DNA of 12,423 nt from Oscillospiraceae bacterium (GTDB lineage Bacteria > Bacillota_A > Clostridia > Oscillospirales > Oscillospiraceae): contig JAFTBL010000199.1 of assembly GCA_017455225.1 (NCBI GenBank), forward strand, positions 1-12,423, given 5' to 3'. The position numbers were made by a program, and so were the translations under genes. The first letter of the stretch is position 1. Every line of letters begins with the position of its first letter. Shown piece after piece: positions 1 through 6,605 of the stretch. The notes under the pieces are model-generated. The model made no database searches, was not told the origin of the DNA, and worked only from the letters and a program-made list of their open reading frames with translations.

Positions 1-49
1 GGTGTTTTCCGTGCGCCTGCCCTTGTGCGAGGGGGGTGAGGCGGAATGA
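1..49 (+). CDS. C-terminal end of a probable sensor histidine kinase (partial)
   Basis: Only the last 15 codons plus stop are in the window, read in the frame starting at base 2 and ending at TGA 47-49. The peptide is V-F-S-V-R-L-P-L-C-E-G-G-E-A-E. The pattern F-x-V-x-L-P-L followed by a short acidic tail is how the HATPase domain of membrane sensor histidine kinases usually ends. The stop overlaps the start of the following lipoprotein gene (ATGA), which implies co-transcription and translational coupling. The kinase identity is inferred from this short tail and from the known pairing of sensor kinases with GerMN lipoproteins (MtrB-LpqB in actinobacteria). Everything upstream is outside the window, so the call is tentative. 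Confidence 0.55.
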   Translation, partial: VFSVRLPLCEGGEAE

Positions 50-954
50 AAAGAGCGTGTACGGCGCTGCTGCTGGCGCTGGCGGTGCTGCTGTCCGCCT
101 CCGGGTGCGTGATGCGCGGCCGGGGAGAGAGCGGCGTCACACTGCAGATCTACGGTCTTGCCGGCCCCGGCAGCGGCGGCGGCGACGTGATCGCCCCCAG
201 CACGGTGGACTGGACGGAGCAAAGCGCCCTTTCCCCGCAGGAGCAGGCCGCCGCGGCCATGGCACTGCTGCTGGGCAGCGACCTGCCCGGCCATATCAGC
301 CCTGCGCCCCGCAGCACCCAGCTGCTCTCCTGCAGCGTGGAGGGCGGCGCGGCGGTGGTGGATCTCTCCGGCGCCTACGCCCAGCTTTCCGGTATGGATC
401 TGACGGTGGCGGACTATTGCATCACCCTCACCCTGACCCAGATCAGCACCATCCGGGTGGTGCATATCCCCGTGGAGGGGCGGGAGCTGCCCGACCGGGG
501 CAGCAGCGTCCTGCGCAGCGGCGACGCACTGCTGACCAGCCGGGAGGACGCGGTGCGTACCTTCTCCGCCCGCCTCTATTTCGGCGACGGGCAGGGCGGC
601 CTTCGCGGTGAGGATCGCCTTTTGACCCTTTACGAGGGGCAAAGCAGCGGCGCCGTAGTGCTGGAGGCACTGCTCTCCGGCTCCGATCAGGGCGGCCGGA
701 CGCTTTTGCCGGAGGGCTTTGCGGCCCTGTCCGTCCGGACGGAAAGTGGTATTTGTTATGTAAACCTGCTGGGCACAGTGGAAGCCCTGCTGCCGCCGGA
801 GCCGGCCCAGCAGAATCTGCTGGTGCAGAGCGTGGTGCGCTCTCTGCGGTCGCTGGAGGGCGTGACGGCGGTGCAGTTTCTGGTGGAGGGCGAGCTGCGG
901 GGCGCCTTGGGCGCCGTGGACGTCAGCCAGCCTCTCACCGGCGCGGAGGAGTAA
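46..954 (+). CDS. GerMN-domain lipoprotein (two GerMN repeats)
   Basis: A 302-residue predicted lipoprotein. The N-terminus has K2-R3, a hydrophobic stretch at about 4-18 and a lipobox-like A-S-G-C with the acylated cysteine at 21, so it should be anchored on the outer face of the cytoplasmic membrane. Two tandem GerMN-type domains follow, roughly residues 60-165 (with the V-V-D-L-S-G-A-Y pattern) and 170-290 (starting near L-Y-F-G-D, with C-Y-V-N-L-L-G). GerMN domains occur in the spore germination/sporulation protein GerM and in LpqB, and are thought to bind a ligand or partner outside the cell; the partner here is unknown. The start is set by a purine-rich GAGGGGGGTGAGG just upstream and by the ATGA overlap with the preceding kinase frame. 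The kinase neighbour suggests a role in envelope signalling, as for LpqB. Family assignment is fairly sure; function is open. Confidence 0.85.
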   Translation: MKRACTALLLALAVLLSASGCVMRGRGESGVTLQIYGLAGPGSGGGDVIAPSTVDWTEQSALSPQEQAAAAMALLLGSDLPGHISPAPRSTQLLSCSVEGGAAVVDLSGAYAQLSGMDLTVADYCITLTLTQISTIRVVHIPVEGRELPDRGSSVLRSGDALLTSREDAVRTFSARLYFGDGQGGLRGEDRLLTLYEGQSSGAVVLEALLSGSDQGGRTLLPEGFAALSVRTESGICYVNLLGTVEALLPPEPAQQNLLVQSVVRSLRSLEGVTAVQFLVEGELRGALGAVDVSQPLTGAEE

Positions 955-1081
955 ACCCCTATACCGTATGAACGGACCGGAAACCGAAGAAAATCTGGAA
1001 ACCGCTCTGTGGAGCACGGCAACGTTTCCTGACCGGTTCCGACAAGTACGCTGCATCCATCCTCGTAAAAAGCAAAATAAA

Positions 1082-1115
1082 AAAAGGGCTGAAGCATTTC
1101 CGCTTCAGCCCTTTT
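1082..1115 (-). terminator. Rho-independent terminator of the MFS gene, possibly bidirectional
   Basis: A perfect 10-bp GC-containing stem (1086-1095 with 1102-1111) around a 6-base loop is extended by four A-T pairs. Read on the minus strand it ends in seven T residues followed by ATTTT, an excellent terminator placed 7 bases beyond the MFS stop codon. Read on the plus strand it has only four T residues, so it may also stop transcripts coming from the GerMN gene, less efficiently. The stretch 955-1081 before it holds no gene I can support. Confidence 0.9.
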
Positions 1116-1122
1116 CGGTCGT

Positions 1123-2325
1123 TCACTTTTCTTCCGGACTTTTTGCCCGTCGTGTGGCGAAGAAGACCACCACCGTGCCCACGGCGGCAGCCAGCAGCAA
1201 GAACCACAGCATGCCGTCCGTGCCCAGCCGGTCAGACAGGGCGCCCGCCACCGGCATGCCCACGCAGGAGCCCACCGCTCCCGCGGTGGTCAGCAGCAGG
1301 GTCTGTCCCTTGTTCTGGTTGGCGCTGTCCAGCCGCTCCATCACGTAATACACAGTCACCGGCGGGAACAGTCCGTAGCTGAAAAACTGCAGCACGGAGG
1401 AAACGTACACGCCCCACACGGTGGGCACCGCCAGATAGATGGCCACCCGCACAAAGGTGGACAGGGCGCACAGCCGCATCAGCCACTCCAGCGACAGCTT
1501 CCGCCGCAGCCGGGAAAACAGCACCATGGCAGGCAACTCGATCCCGGCGGCGATGGCCATGGAGATGCCCATCACGGTCTCTCCCGCGCCCACGCGGCGT
1601 ACCAGCTGGATGGTGTAGGCGGTGTAGGCGTTGTGGGCGATCATCATGAACGCGCACCCCACCAGCAGCAATGTAAAGTCGGGATACTTGCGCAGCAGTG
1701 CCGGCAGCGACACCGCCTTGGGCGCCGCTTTGCCGTCCGACGCCGCCGGCTGAGGCTTGGGATAGCGGAACAGCAGCGTGGCCACCGCCAGCACCGTCCA
1801 GATCACGATGAACGCCGGCAGCACCACCGTCGGCGGCGCCAGGTTTTCCACCAGCCAACCGGTGGCCAGCACGCCGATGGCGTAGGTGGCCGAGCCCATG
1901 GAGCGGTCGGTAGAGTAGTGCAGCGGCACGCCCCGGAGGATATACTCCATGGCGGTGGCGTTCAAAAAAGGCTGCAGCGCGATCATGATCAGTCCGATCA
2001 GCGCGTAGATCACCGTCACGGCCCCGTGGTTTTTCTGGAAGATCCACAGCGCCGCCGCTCCGATCACGCCCGCCACGGTCAGCAGGGCGCTCATGCCGCC
2101 GCTGTCGATCCGCTCGCTCCTGTCCACCAGTGATGCCAAAAGCGGCTGCGCCACCATGGACAGCACCATAGCGGCTGAGCTGACCAGCCCGATCTGTGCG
2201 TTGGAAAAGCCCAGATACTGCAGCAGCACGGCCATGCAGCCCCAGATCACGGCGTAGCCCATCCAGTTCAGTGATTGCAGCAGTGCATAGTGCACGTCCA
2301 TGCGGCGCAGAGTGCGTTTGTCCAT
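1123..2325 (-). CDS. MFS transporter, MFS_1-like / phenylpropionate-permease type
   Basis: A 400-residue integral membrane protein with about twelve hydrophobic segments in two halves joined by a polar, lysine- and proline-rich loop near residues 190-208. This is the layout of the major facilitator superfamily. The L-x-D-R-S-E-R segment after the second membrane helix (about 66-72) fits the loop 2-3 position of MFS motif A. The overall pattern, with N-W-M-G-Y in helix 1 and a C-terminal G-x-x-x-G-M-P-V-A-G-A-L-S-D-R-L-G, resembles the MFS_1-like/PPP family that includes HcaT and nucleoside:proton symporters. The substrate cannot be read from sequence. The start ATG has a GGGAGAA ribosome site nine bases upstream. 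The gene stands alone, diverges from polA, and has its own promoter and terminator. It could equally be an efflux pump or a nutrient uptake permease. Confidence 0.85.
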   Translation of the reverse strand: MDKRTLRRMDVHYALLQSLNWMGYAVIWGCMAVLLQYLGFSNAQIGLVSSAAMVLSMVAQPLLASLVDRSERIDSGGMSALLTVAGVIGAAALWIFQKNHGAVTVIYALIGLIMIALQPFLNATAMEYILRGVPLHYSTDRSMGSATYAIGVLATGWLVENLAPPTVVLPAFIVIWTVLAVATLLFRYPKPQPAASDGKAAPKAVSLPALLRKYPDFTLLLVGCAFMMIAHNAYTAYTIQLVRRVGAGETVMGISMAIAAGIELPAMVLFSRLRRKLSLEWLMRLCALSTFVRVAIYLAVPTVWGVYVSSVLQFFSYGLFPPVTVYYVMERLDSANQNKGQTLLLTTAGAVGSCVGMPVAGALSDRLGTDGMLWFLLLAAAVGTVVVFFATRRAKSPEEK

Positions 2326-2367
2326 AGCTCATTTCTCCCGTGTCCATTGCAAAAGGGCCTATGGGAG

Positions 2368-2395
2368 AGTTTACCACAAAAGTGGGCGGTGTCAA
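2368..2395 (-). promoter_or_regulatory. Sigma-70-type promoter of the MFS gene
   Basis: On the minus strand a perfect -35 TTGACA (2390-2395) is followed after 16 bases by TAAACT (2368-2373), a 4/6 match to the -10 consensus. Transcription would start near 2361, giving a leader of about 36 bases that carries the GGGAGAA site for the permease. This is a sequence match only, but the perfect -35 and sensible spacing make it convincing. Confidence 0.7.
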
Positions 2396-2403
2396 GAGTT
2401 GAC
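2391..2403. repeat. Short palindrome holding the back-to-back -35 regions
   Basis: GTCAA-GAG-TTGAC is a perfect 5-bp inverted repeat with a 3-base centre. Its left arm is the -35 box of the MFS promoter on the minus strand, and its right arm is a TTGAC -35-like element facing polA. The symmetry may simply be two -35 boxes back to back, or it may double as a small operator. Confidence 0.4.
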
Positions 2404-2405
2404 GG

Positions 2406-2434
2406 TTGTTTTACGGGAAAAAATATACTATAAT
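2406..2434 (+). promoter_or_regulatory. Sigma-70-type promoter of the polA operon
   Basis: A perfect -10 TATAAT (2429-2434) lies 17 bases after TTGTTT (2406-2411, a 4/6 match to the -35 consensus). A second possible pair is TTGACG (2399-2404) with TATACT (2424-2429) at a 19-base spacing. Both lie in an A/T-rich island in otherwise GC-rich DNA. Initiation from the perfect -10 would fall at about 2441-2443, leaving a roughly 30-base leader before the preferred polA start codon. It probably drives the whole run through cobC. Confidence 0.75.
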
Positions 2435-2456
2435 AACTGTGTATGGACTCAACGGC

Positions 2457-2464
2457 AGGGAGGG
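2457..2464 (+). promoter_or_regulatory. Ribosome binding site that decides the polA start
   Basis: AGGGAGGG lies 8 bases before the TTG codon at 2473. The upstream ATG at 2443 has only A/T-rich promoter sequence ahead of it and no Shine-Dalgarno match, and it sits at about the predicted transcription start. The site therefore supports TTG 2473 as the real start. Confidence 0.75.
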
Positions 2465-2472
2465 ACTGCGCA

Positions 2473-5121
2473 TTGAAACTCATGGTATTGGACGGCAACA
2501 GCATCATCAACCGCTCTTTTTACGGCATCCGGCCGCTGACCACCCGTGACGGGCTCTATACCCACGCGGTGTACGGCTTTGTGACCACGCTGCAGCGTCT
2601 GGTGGACGAGGAGCGCCCGGAGGCGCTGTGCGTCACCTTCGATCGGCGCGAGCCCACCTTCCGCCATCTCTCGGACGAGAATTACAAGGCCACCCGGCAC
2701 CCCATGCCGGAGGAGCTTGCCATGCAGCTGCCGGTTTTGAAGCAGGTGCTGGACGCCATGTCCATCCCCCGGTACGAGCTGGCGGGCTATGAGGCGGACG
2801 ATCTGATCGGCACCATCTCCCGCCGGTGTGAGGCGGCGGGCTGGGAGTGCGTGGTGGTCACCGGCGACAAGGACAGCCTGCAGCTGATCACCGACCGCAC
2901 CAAGGTCAAGCTGGTGTCCACCCGTATGGGGCAGACCACCACCCGTGACATGACGCCGGAAAGCTTTGCCGCCGAGTACGGCTTCGCCCCCATCCATATG
3001 ATCGATTTGAAGGCGCTGATGGGCGACAGCTCCGACAACATCCCCGGCGTGCCCGGGGTGGGGGAGAAGACCGCCATGGCGCTGATACAGGAATACGGCA
3101 CCGTGGACGCCATCTACGGCGCCCTGCCGGATCTGCACGCCAAGCCGGCCGTGGTGCGCAAGCTGGAGGAGGGGGAGGAGAGCGCCCGCCATTCCTATTG
3201 GCTGGCCACCATCGTCACCGACGCGCCCCTTGCCTTTGACCCGGCGGAAAACCTGCGCCAGCCCTTCCGCCCGGAGCTGTACGACCTCTTTTTGAAGCTG
3301 GAGTTCAAAAAGCTCATTGATAAATACCACCTGACCCCCGCCCACGAAACGGCGCAGCGCAGCGCGGACTGCCGCGTCACGGTGGAGACCGTGACGCAGG
3401 AGGCGCGCTCGCAGGAGCTGCTGGCTTTTTGGCGCGGCGCGGAGAGCGTCACGGTGTACGCCCTGCCGGCGCTGAATGCGCTGGCGGTGGAGTGCGAAAC
3501 GGGGGCGGGCGAGTCGCTGACCGTCAATTTGCTGGAAAGCCGGTACGAGGGCGACTGGGAGGCGCTGCTGGCGTCATTGTTCGCCCCGGAGATCACCAAG
3601 ACCGCCCACGACGTGAAGGATCTCACCCGTGCCCTGCTGGAGCGGGGGATCGAGCCCGGCGGCTTCGCCTTCGACACCGCGCTGGCGGGCTATCTGCTGG
3701 ACGCCACCGCCGGCAGCTACGGCGTGGATCGATTGTTCATGACCTACTATAACGAGGAGGTCATGCAGCCTCTGCACCTTGTCCCGGACGCCTTTTCCCC
3801 GCTGGGCGACACCGCCGCGGCGGAGGCCGCGCTGGACAGCTGGTGCAGCGCCGTGTCCGCCCTGCGGGAGTTTCAGGAGCCCCGGCTGCACGAGCGGGAG
3901 ATGTGGCCGCTGTTCACGCAGATCGAGCTGCCCCTTTGCCGCGTGCTGGCGGACATGGAGATCGCCGGCATGCGCTGTGACGGGAAGGCGCTGTACGCCT
4001 TCGGCCAGTGGCTGCAGGGGGAGATCGACGCGCTGGAGCGCGAGATCTACGCCGAGGCGGGGGAGAGCTTCAACATCAACTCCCCCAAGCAGCTGGGGCA
4101 GATCCTGTTCGAGCGGATGCAGCTGCCCCACGGCAAAAAGACGAAAACCGGCTGGTCCACCAACGCCGAGGTGCTGGAAAACCTGCGCTATGAAGCACCC
4201 ATTGTGGACAAGATCCTGACCTACCGTCAGTACGCCAAGCTCAAGTCCACCTATGCCGACGGGCTTTTGAAGGCGCTGGGGCAGGACGGGCGCGTGCGCA
4301 CCAGCTTCCAGATGACCGTCACCGCCACCGGCCGCCTCAGCTCCACGGAGCCGAACCTGCAGAACATCCCCACCCGCACCGAGCTGGGCAGCCAGATCCG
4401 CAGGCTGTTCACGGCGGCGGAGGGCTGCGTGCTGGTGGACGCCGATTACTCCCAGATCGAGCTGCGGCTGCTGGCGCATATCGCTGACGACGAGGCCATG
4501 CAGCAAGCCTTCCTCTCCGGCGAGGATTTCCACACCGTCACCGCATCCCGGGTCTTCCACCTGCCGCCTCAGCAGGTCACACCGGAGCTGCGCCGCCGGG
4601 CCAAGGCGGTGAATTTCGGCATCGTGTACGGCATTTCCGCCTTCTCTCTCAGCCGGGATATCGGCGTCACGGTGGCGGAGGCCAAGGAGTATATGGATCG
4701 CTATTTTGCCACCTATCAGGGCGTGCGCCGGTATATGACCGACGTGGTATCCCGGGCCTCGGCCCAGGGCTGGGTGGAAACGCTGTACCACCGCCGCCGC
4801 GCCCTGCCGGAGCTGAAGTCCTCCAACTTCAACCTCCGCTCCTTCGGGGAGCGGGTGGCGCTGAACATGCCCATTCAGGGCACCGCCGCCGACATCATCA
4901 AGCTGGCCATGGTGCGGGTGCACCGCCGGCTGCGGGAAGAGGGACTGGCGGCACGGCTCATCATGCAGGTGCACGACGAGCTGATCGTGGAGTGCCCCGT
5001 TTCGGAGCAGGAGCAGGTGCAGGCCCTGCTGCGGCAGGAGATGGAGCAGGCGGCGTCGTTGAAGGTGCCCCTGATCGCCGAGGCCCACGCCGGGCAGAAT
5101 TGGTGGGAGGCAAAGGGATGA
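2473..5121 (+). CDS. polA: DNA polymerase I (5' nuclease, degenerate 3' exonuclease, polymerase)
   Basis: Fills gaps, removes RNA primers and supports repair synthesis. From TTG 2473 the protein has 882 residues, close to the usual length. The 5' nuclease domain (about 1-290) shows V-L-D-G-N-S at the start, Y-E-A-D-D-L-I-G-T, V-T-G-D-K-D and L-M-G-D-S-S-D-N-I-P-G-V with the acidic metal ligands intact. The middle domain (about 300-455) is fold-like, but the proofreading D-x-E motif is missing, as in Bacillus-type Pol I. The polymerase domain has motif A D-Y-S-Q-I-E-L-R (D658), motif B R-x-x-x-K...Y-G (K711, Y719) and motif C H-D-E (D835). An in-frame ATG at 2443 would add ten residues, but it lacks a ribosome site, and M-K-L-M-V-L-D-G is the typical family N-terminus. 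It is the first gene of the long run and overlaps rimI by four bases (ATGA). Confidence 0.97.
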   Translation: MKLMVLDGNSIINRSFYGIRPLTTRDGLYTHAVYGFVTTLQRLVDEERPEALCVTFDRREPTFRHLSDENYKATRHPMPEELAMQLPVLKQVLDAMSIPRYELAGYEADDLIGTISRRCEAAGWECVVVTGDKDSLQLITDRTKVKLVSTRMGQTTTRDMTPESFAAEYGFAPIHMIDLKALMGDSSDNIPGVPGVGEKTAMALIQEYGTVDAIYGALPDLHAKPAVVRKLEEGEESARHSYWLATIVTDAPLAFDPAENLRQPFRPELYDLFLKLEFKKLIDKYHLTPAHETAQRSADCRVTVETVTQEARSQELLAFWRGAESVTVYALPALNALAVECETGAGESLTVNLLESRYEGDWEALLASLFAPEITKTAHDVKDLTRALLERGIEPGGFAFDTALAGYLLDATAGSYGVDRLFMTYYNEEVMQPLHLVPDAFSPLGDTAAAEAALDSWCSAVSALREFQEPRLHEREMWPLFTQIELPLCRVLADMEIAGMRCDGKALYAFGQWLQGEIDALEREIYAEAGESFNINSPKQLGQILFERMQLPHGKKTKTGWSTNAEVLENLRYEAPIVDKILTYRQYAKLKSTYADGLLKALGQDGRVRTSFQMTVTATGRLSSTEPNLQNIPTRTELGSQIRRLFTAAEGCVLVDADYSQIELRLLAHIADDEAMQQAFLSGEDFHTVTASRVFHLPPQQVTPELRRRAKAVNFGIVYGISAFSLSRDIGVTVAEAKEYMDRYFATYQGVRRYMTDVVSRASAQGWVETLYHRRRALPELKSSNFNLRSFGERVALNMPIQGTAADIIKLAMVRVHRRLREEGLAARLIMQVHDELIVECPVSEQEQVQALLRQEMEQAASLKVPLIAEAHAGQNWWEAKG

Positions 5122-5591
5122 ACGGCAGCATTCGTATCACGCCTATGACGGCGGATCATCTGGACGAGCTGGAGCGGCTGGAGCGCATCTGCTTTTCCCG
5201 GCCGTGGTCGCGGAACATGCTGGCGGAGGAGCTGGACAACCAGTGCGCCGCCTTTCTGGTGGCCGAGGACGGCGTTACCGGCGCGGTGCTGGGCTACGCG
5301 GGCCTGCTGGTCATGGCGGACGAGGGGTATATCACCAACGTGGCGGTGTTTCCGGAGCATCGCCGCCGGGGCGTGGCGGCGGAGCTGATCGCCGTGTTCG
5401 ACCGGTTTGCCCGGGGCAATCGTCTGGCGTTTTTAACGCTGGAGGTGCGCCCGTCCAACGCGCCGGCCATCGCGTTGTATGAAAAATTCGGTTTTTCGGA
5501 GGCGGGCCGCCGGCGGAACTACTACGACCTGCCCCGTGAGGACGCGCTGATCCTCACCAAGACCTATACCTATGAGGAGACGGAAGCATGA
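5118..5591 (+). CDS. rimI: Ribosomal protein S18 alanine N-acetyltransferase (GNAT family)
   Basis: A 157-residue cytoplasmic GNAT acetyltransferase. RimI transfers acetyl from acetyl-CoA to the N-terminal alanine of ribosomal protein S18. The acetyl-CoA loop R-R-R-G-V-A (82-87) follows the conserved N-V-A-V-x-P strand. E109 in L-E-V-R and Y121 in N-A-P-A-I-A-L-Y-E-K-F-G-F occupy the catalytic base and acid positions of the family, and the R-R-R-N-Y-Y tail (131-136) is typical. The start at 5118 overlaps the polA stop (ATGA), with GGGAGG seven bases upstream. The stop overlaps the tsaD start in the same way. The rimI-tsaD order is a widespread pairing and supports the name over a generic GNAT, though strict substrate specificity cannot be seen in sequence. 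Confidence 0.88.
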   Translation: MNGSIRITPMTADHLDELERLERICFSRPWSRNMLAEELDNQCAAFLVAEDGVTGAVLGYAGLLVMADEGYITNVAVFPEHRRRGVAAELIAVFDRFARGNRLAFLTLEVRPSNAPAIALYEKFGFSEAGRRRNYYDLPREDALILTKTYTYEETEA

Positions 5592-6592
5592 ACATACTGG
5601 CCTTTGAGTCCTCCTGCGATGAAACCGCCGTGGCGGTGGTGCGGGACGGGCGCACGGTGCTGTCGGACGCCATTTTTTCCCAGGCGGATATGCACGCGCT
5701 CTACGGCGGCGTGGTGCCGGAGATCGCCTCCCGCAAGCACGTGGAGGTGATCGCCGCCCTGACCGACCGGGCGCTGTCGGACGCGGGACTTTCAAAGCGG
5801 GACGTGGACGCGGTGGCGGTGACCTATGCCCCCGGTCTCATCGGCGCGGTGCTGGTGGGGGTCAGCTTTGCCAAGTCCGTGGCCTACGCGCTGGGCGTGC
5901 CGCTGATCCCGGTGCACCACATCCGGGGTCACATCGCCGCCAACTATCTGGCGTTTCCGGAGCTTGCCCCGCCGTTTCTGGCGCTGGCCATTTCCGGCGG
6001 CAATACGCTGATCGTGGACGTGAAGGACTATACGGACATGGAGATCCTCGGCTCCACCCGCGACGATGCCGCCGGCGAGTGCTTTGACAAGGCGGCCCGG
6101 GTGCTGGGCCTGCCCTATCCCGGCGGCAAGCCCATGGACGAGCTGGCCCGGCAGTCTGCCGGCGGCGTGTACACGCTGCCCCGCGCCCATGTGGAGGGGG
6201 CGGAGCTGGATATGAGCTTTTCGGGTCTTAAAACGGCGGTGGTGAATCTGGTGCACAACGCCGGGCAAAAGGGCGAAACGCTGGATCGGGCGGCGCTGGC
6301 GCGTGACTTTACCCGCGCCGTCAGCGACGAGCTGGTGCCCCGGGTCATGGCGGCGCTGCACCGCACCGGCCGCACCGTGCTGGCGGCAGCAGGGGGCGTG
6401 GCGGCCAACTCCGTCATCCGGGCGGATCTGGAGTCTGCCTGCCGCCAGGCGGGCGTCACGCTGTATCTTCCGCCCCTGCGCTGGTGCGGCGACAACGGCG
6501 CCATGATCGGCGCGCAGGGGTACTACGAGTATCTGGCGGGCCACACGGCGCCGCTGGAGCTGAACGCCTACGCCACCATGGATCTTTCGTAA
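5588..6592 (+). CDS. tsaD: tRNA N6-adenosine threonylcarbamoyltransferase (t6A37 synthesis)
   Basis: Transfers the threonylcarbamoyl group from threonylcarbamoyl-AMP to A37 of ANN-decoding tRNAs, working with TsaB and TsaE. At 334 residues it has the normal length. The ASKHA fold starts with N-I-L-A-F-E-S-S-C-D-E-T (2-13). The metal ligands H111 and H115 lie in H-H-I-R-G-H. Further family signatures are S-G-G-N-T (136-140), S-T-R-D-D-A-A-G-E-C-F-D-K (156-168), P-G-G (178-180), the G-G-V-A-A-N-S segment and the final C-G-D-N-G-A-M-I. The start is coupled to rimI by an ATGA overlap, with GAGGAG just upstream. The usual bacterial neighbours tsaB and tsaE are not in this window and must be elsewhere. 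Identification is very secure. Confidence 0.97.
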   Translation: MNILAFESSCDETAVAVVRDGRTVLSDAIFSQADMHALYGGVVPEIASRKHVEVIAALTDRALSDAGLSKRDVDAVAVTYAPGLIGAVLVGVSFAKSVAYALGVPLIPVHHIRGHIAANYLAFPELAPPFLALAISGGNTLIVDVKDYTDMEILGSTRDDAAGECFDKAARVLGLPYPGGKPMDELARQSAGGVYTLPRAHVEGAELDMSFSGLKTAVVNLVHNAGQKGETLDRAALARDFTRAVSDELVPRVMAALHRTGRTVLAAAGGVAANSVIRADLESACRQAGVTLYLPPLRWCGDNGAMIGAQGYYEYLAGHTAPLELNAYATMDLS

Positions 6593-6605
6593 GAGGAGAA
6601 CGAGC

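Noticed and set aside
955..1081. Possible riboswitch or small RNA in the gap between the GerMN gene and the terminator.
   Set aside because: Only weak, imperfect complementarity (the two CCGG-containing stretches) was seen, with no conserved RNA motif and no promoter I could identify.
968..1348. A 126-codon plus-strand frame in the gap after the GerMN gene.
   Set aside because: It runs through the terminator hairpin into the antisense of the MFS gene, lacks a good ribosome site and has no recognisable domain.
3574..5088. A 504-codon open frame on the minus strand within polA.
   Set aside because: Its composition is the Q/G/H/R/L-rich pattern of a shadow frame opposite a GC-rich gene; it resembles no family and lies entirely under well-identified polA.
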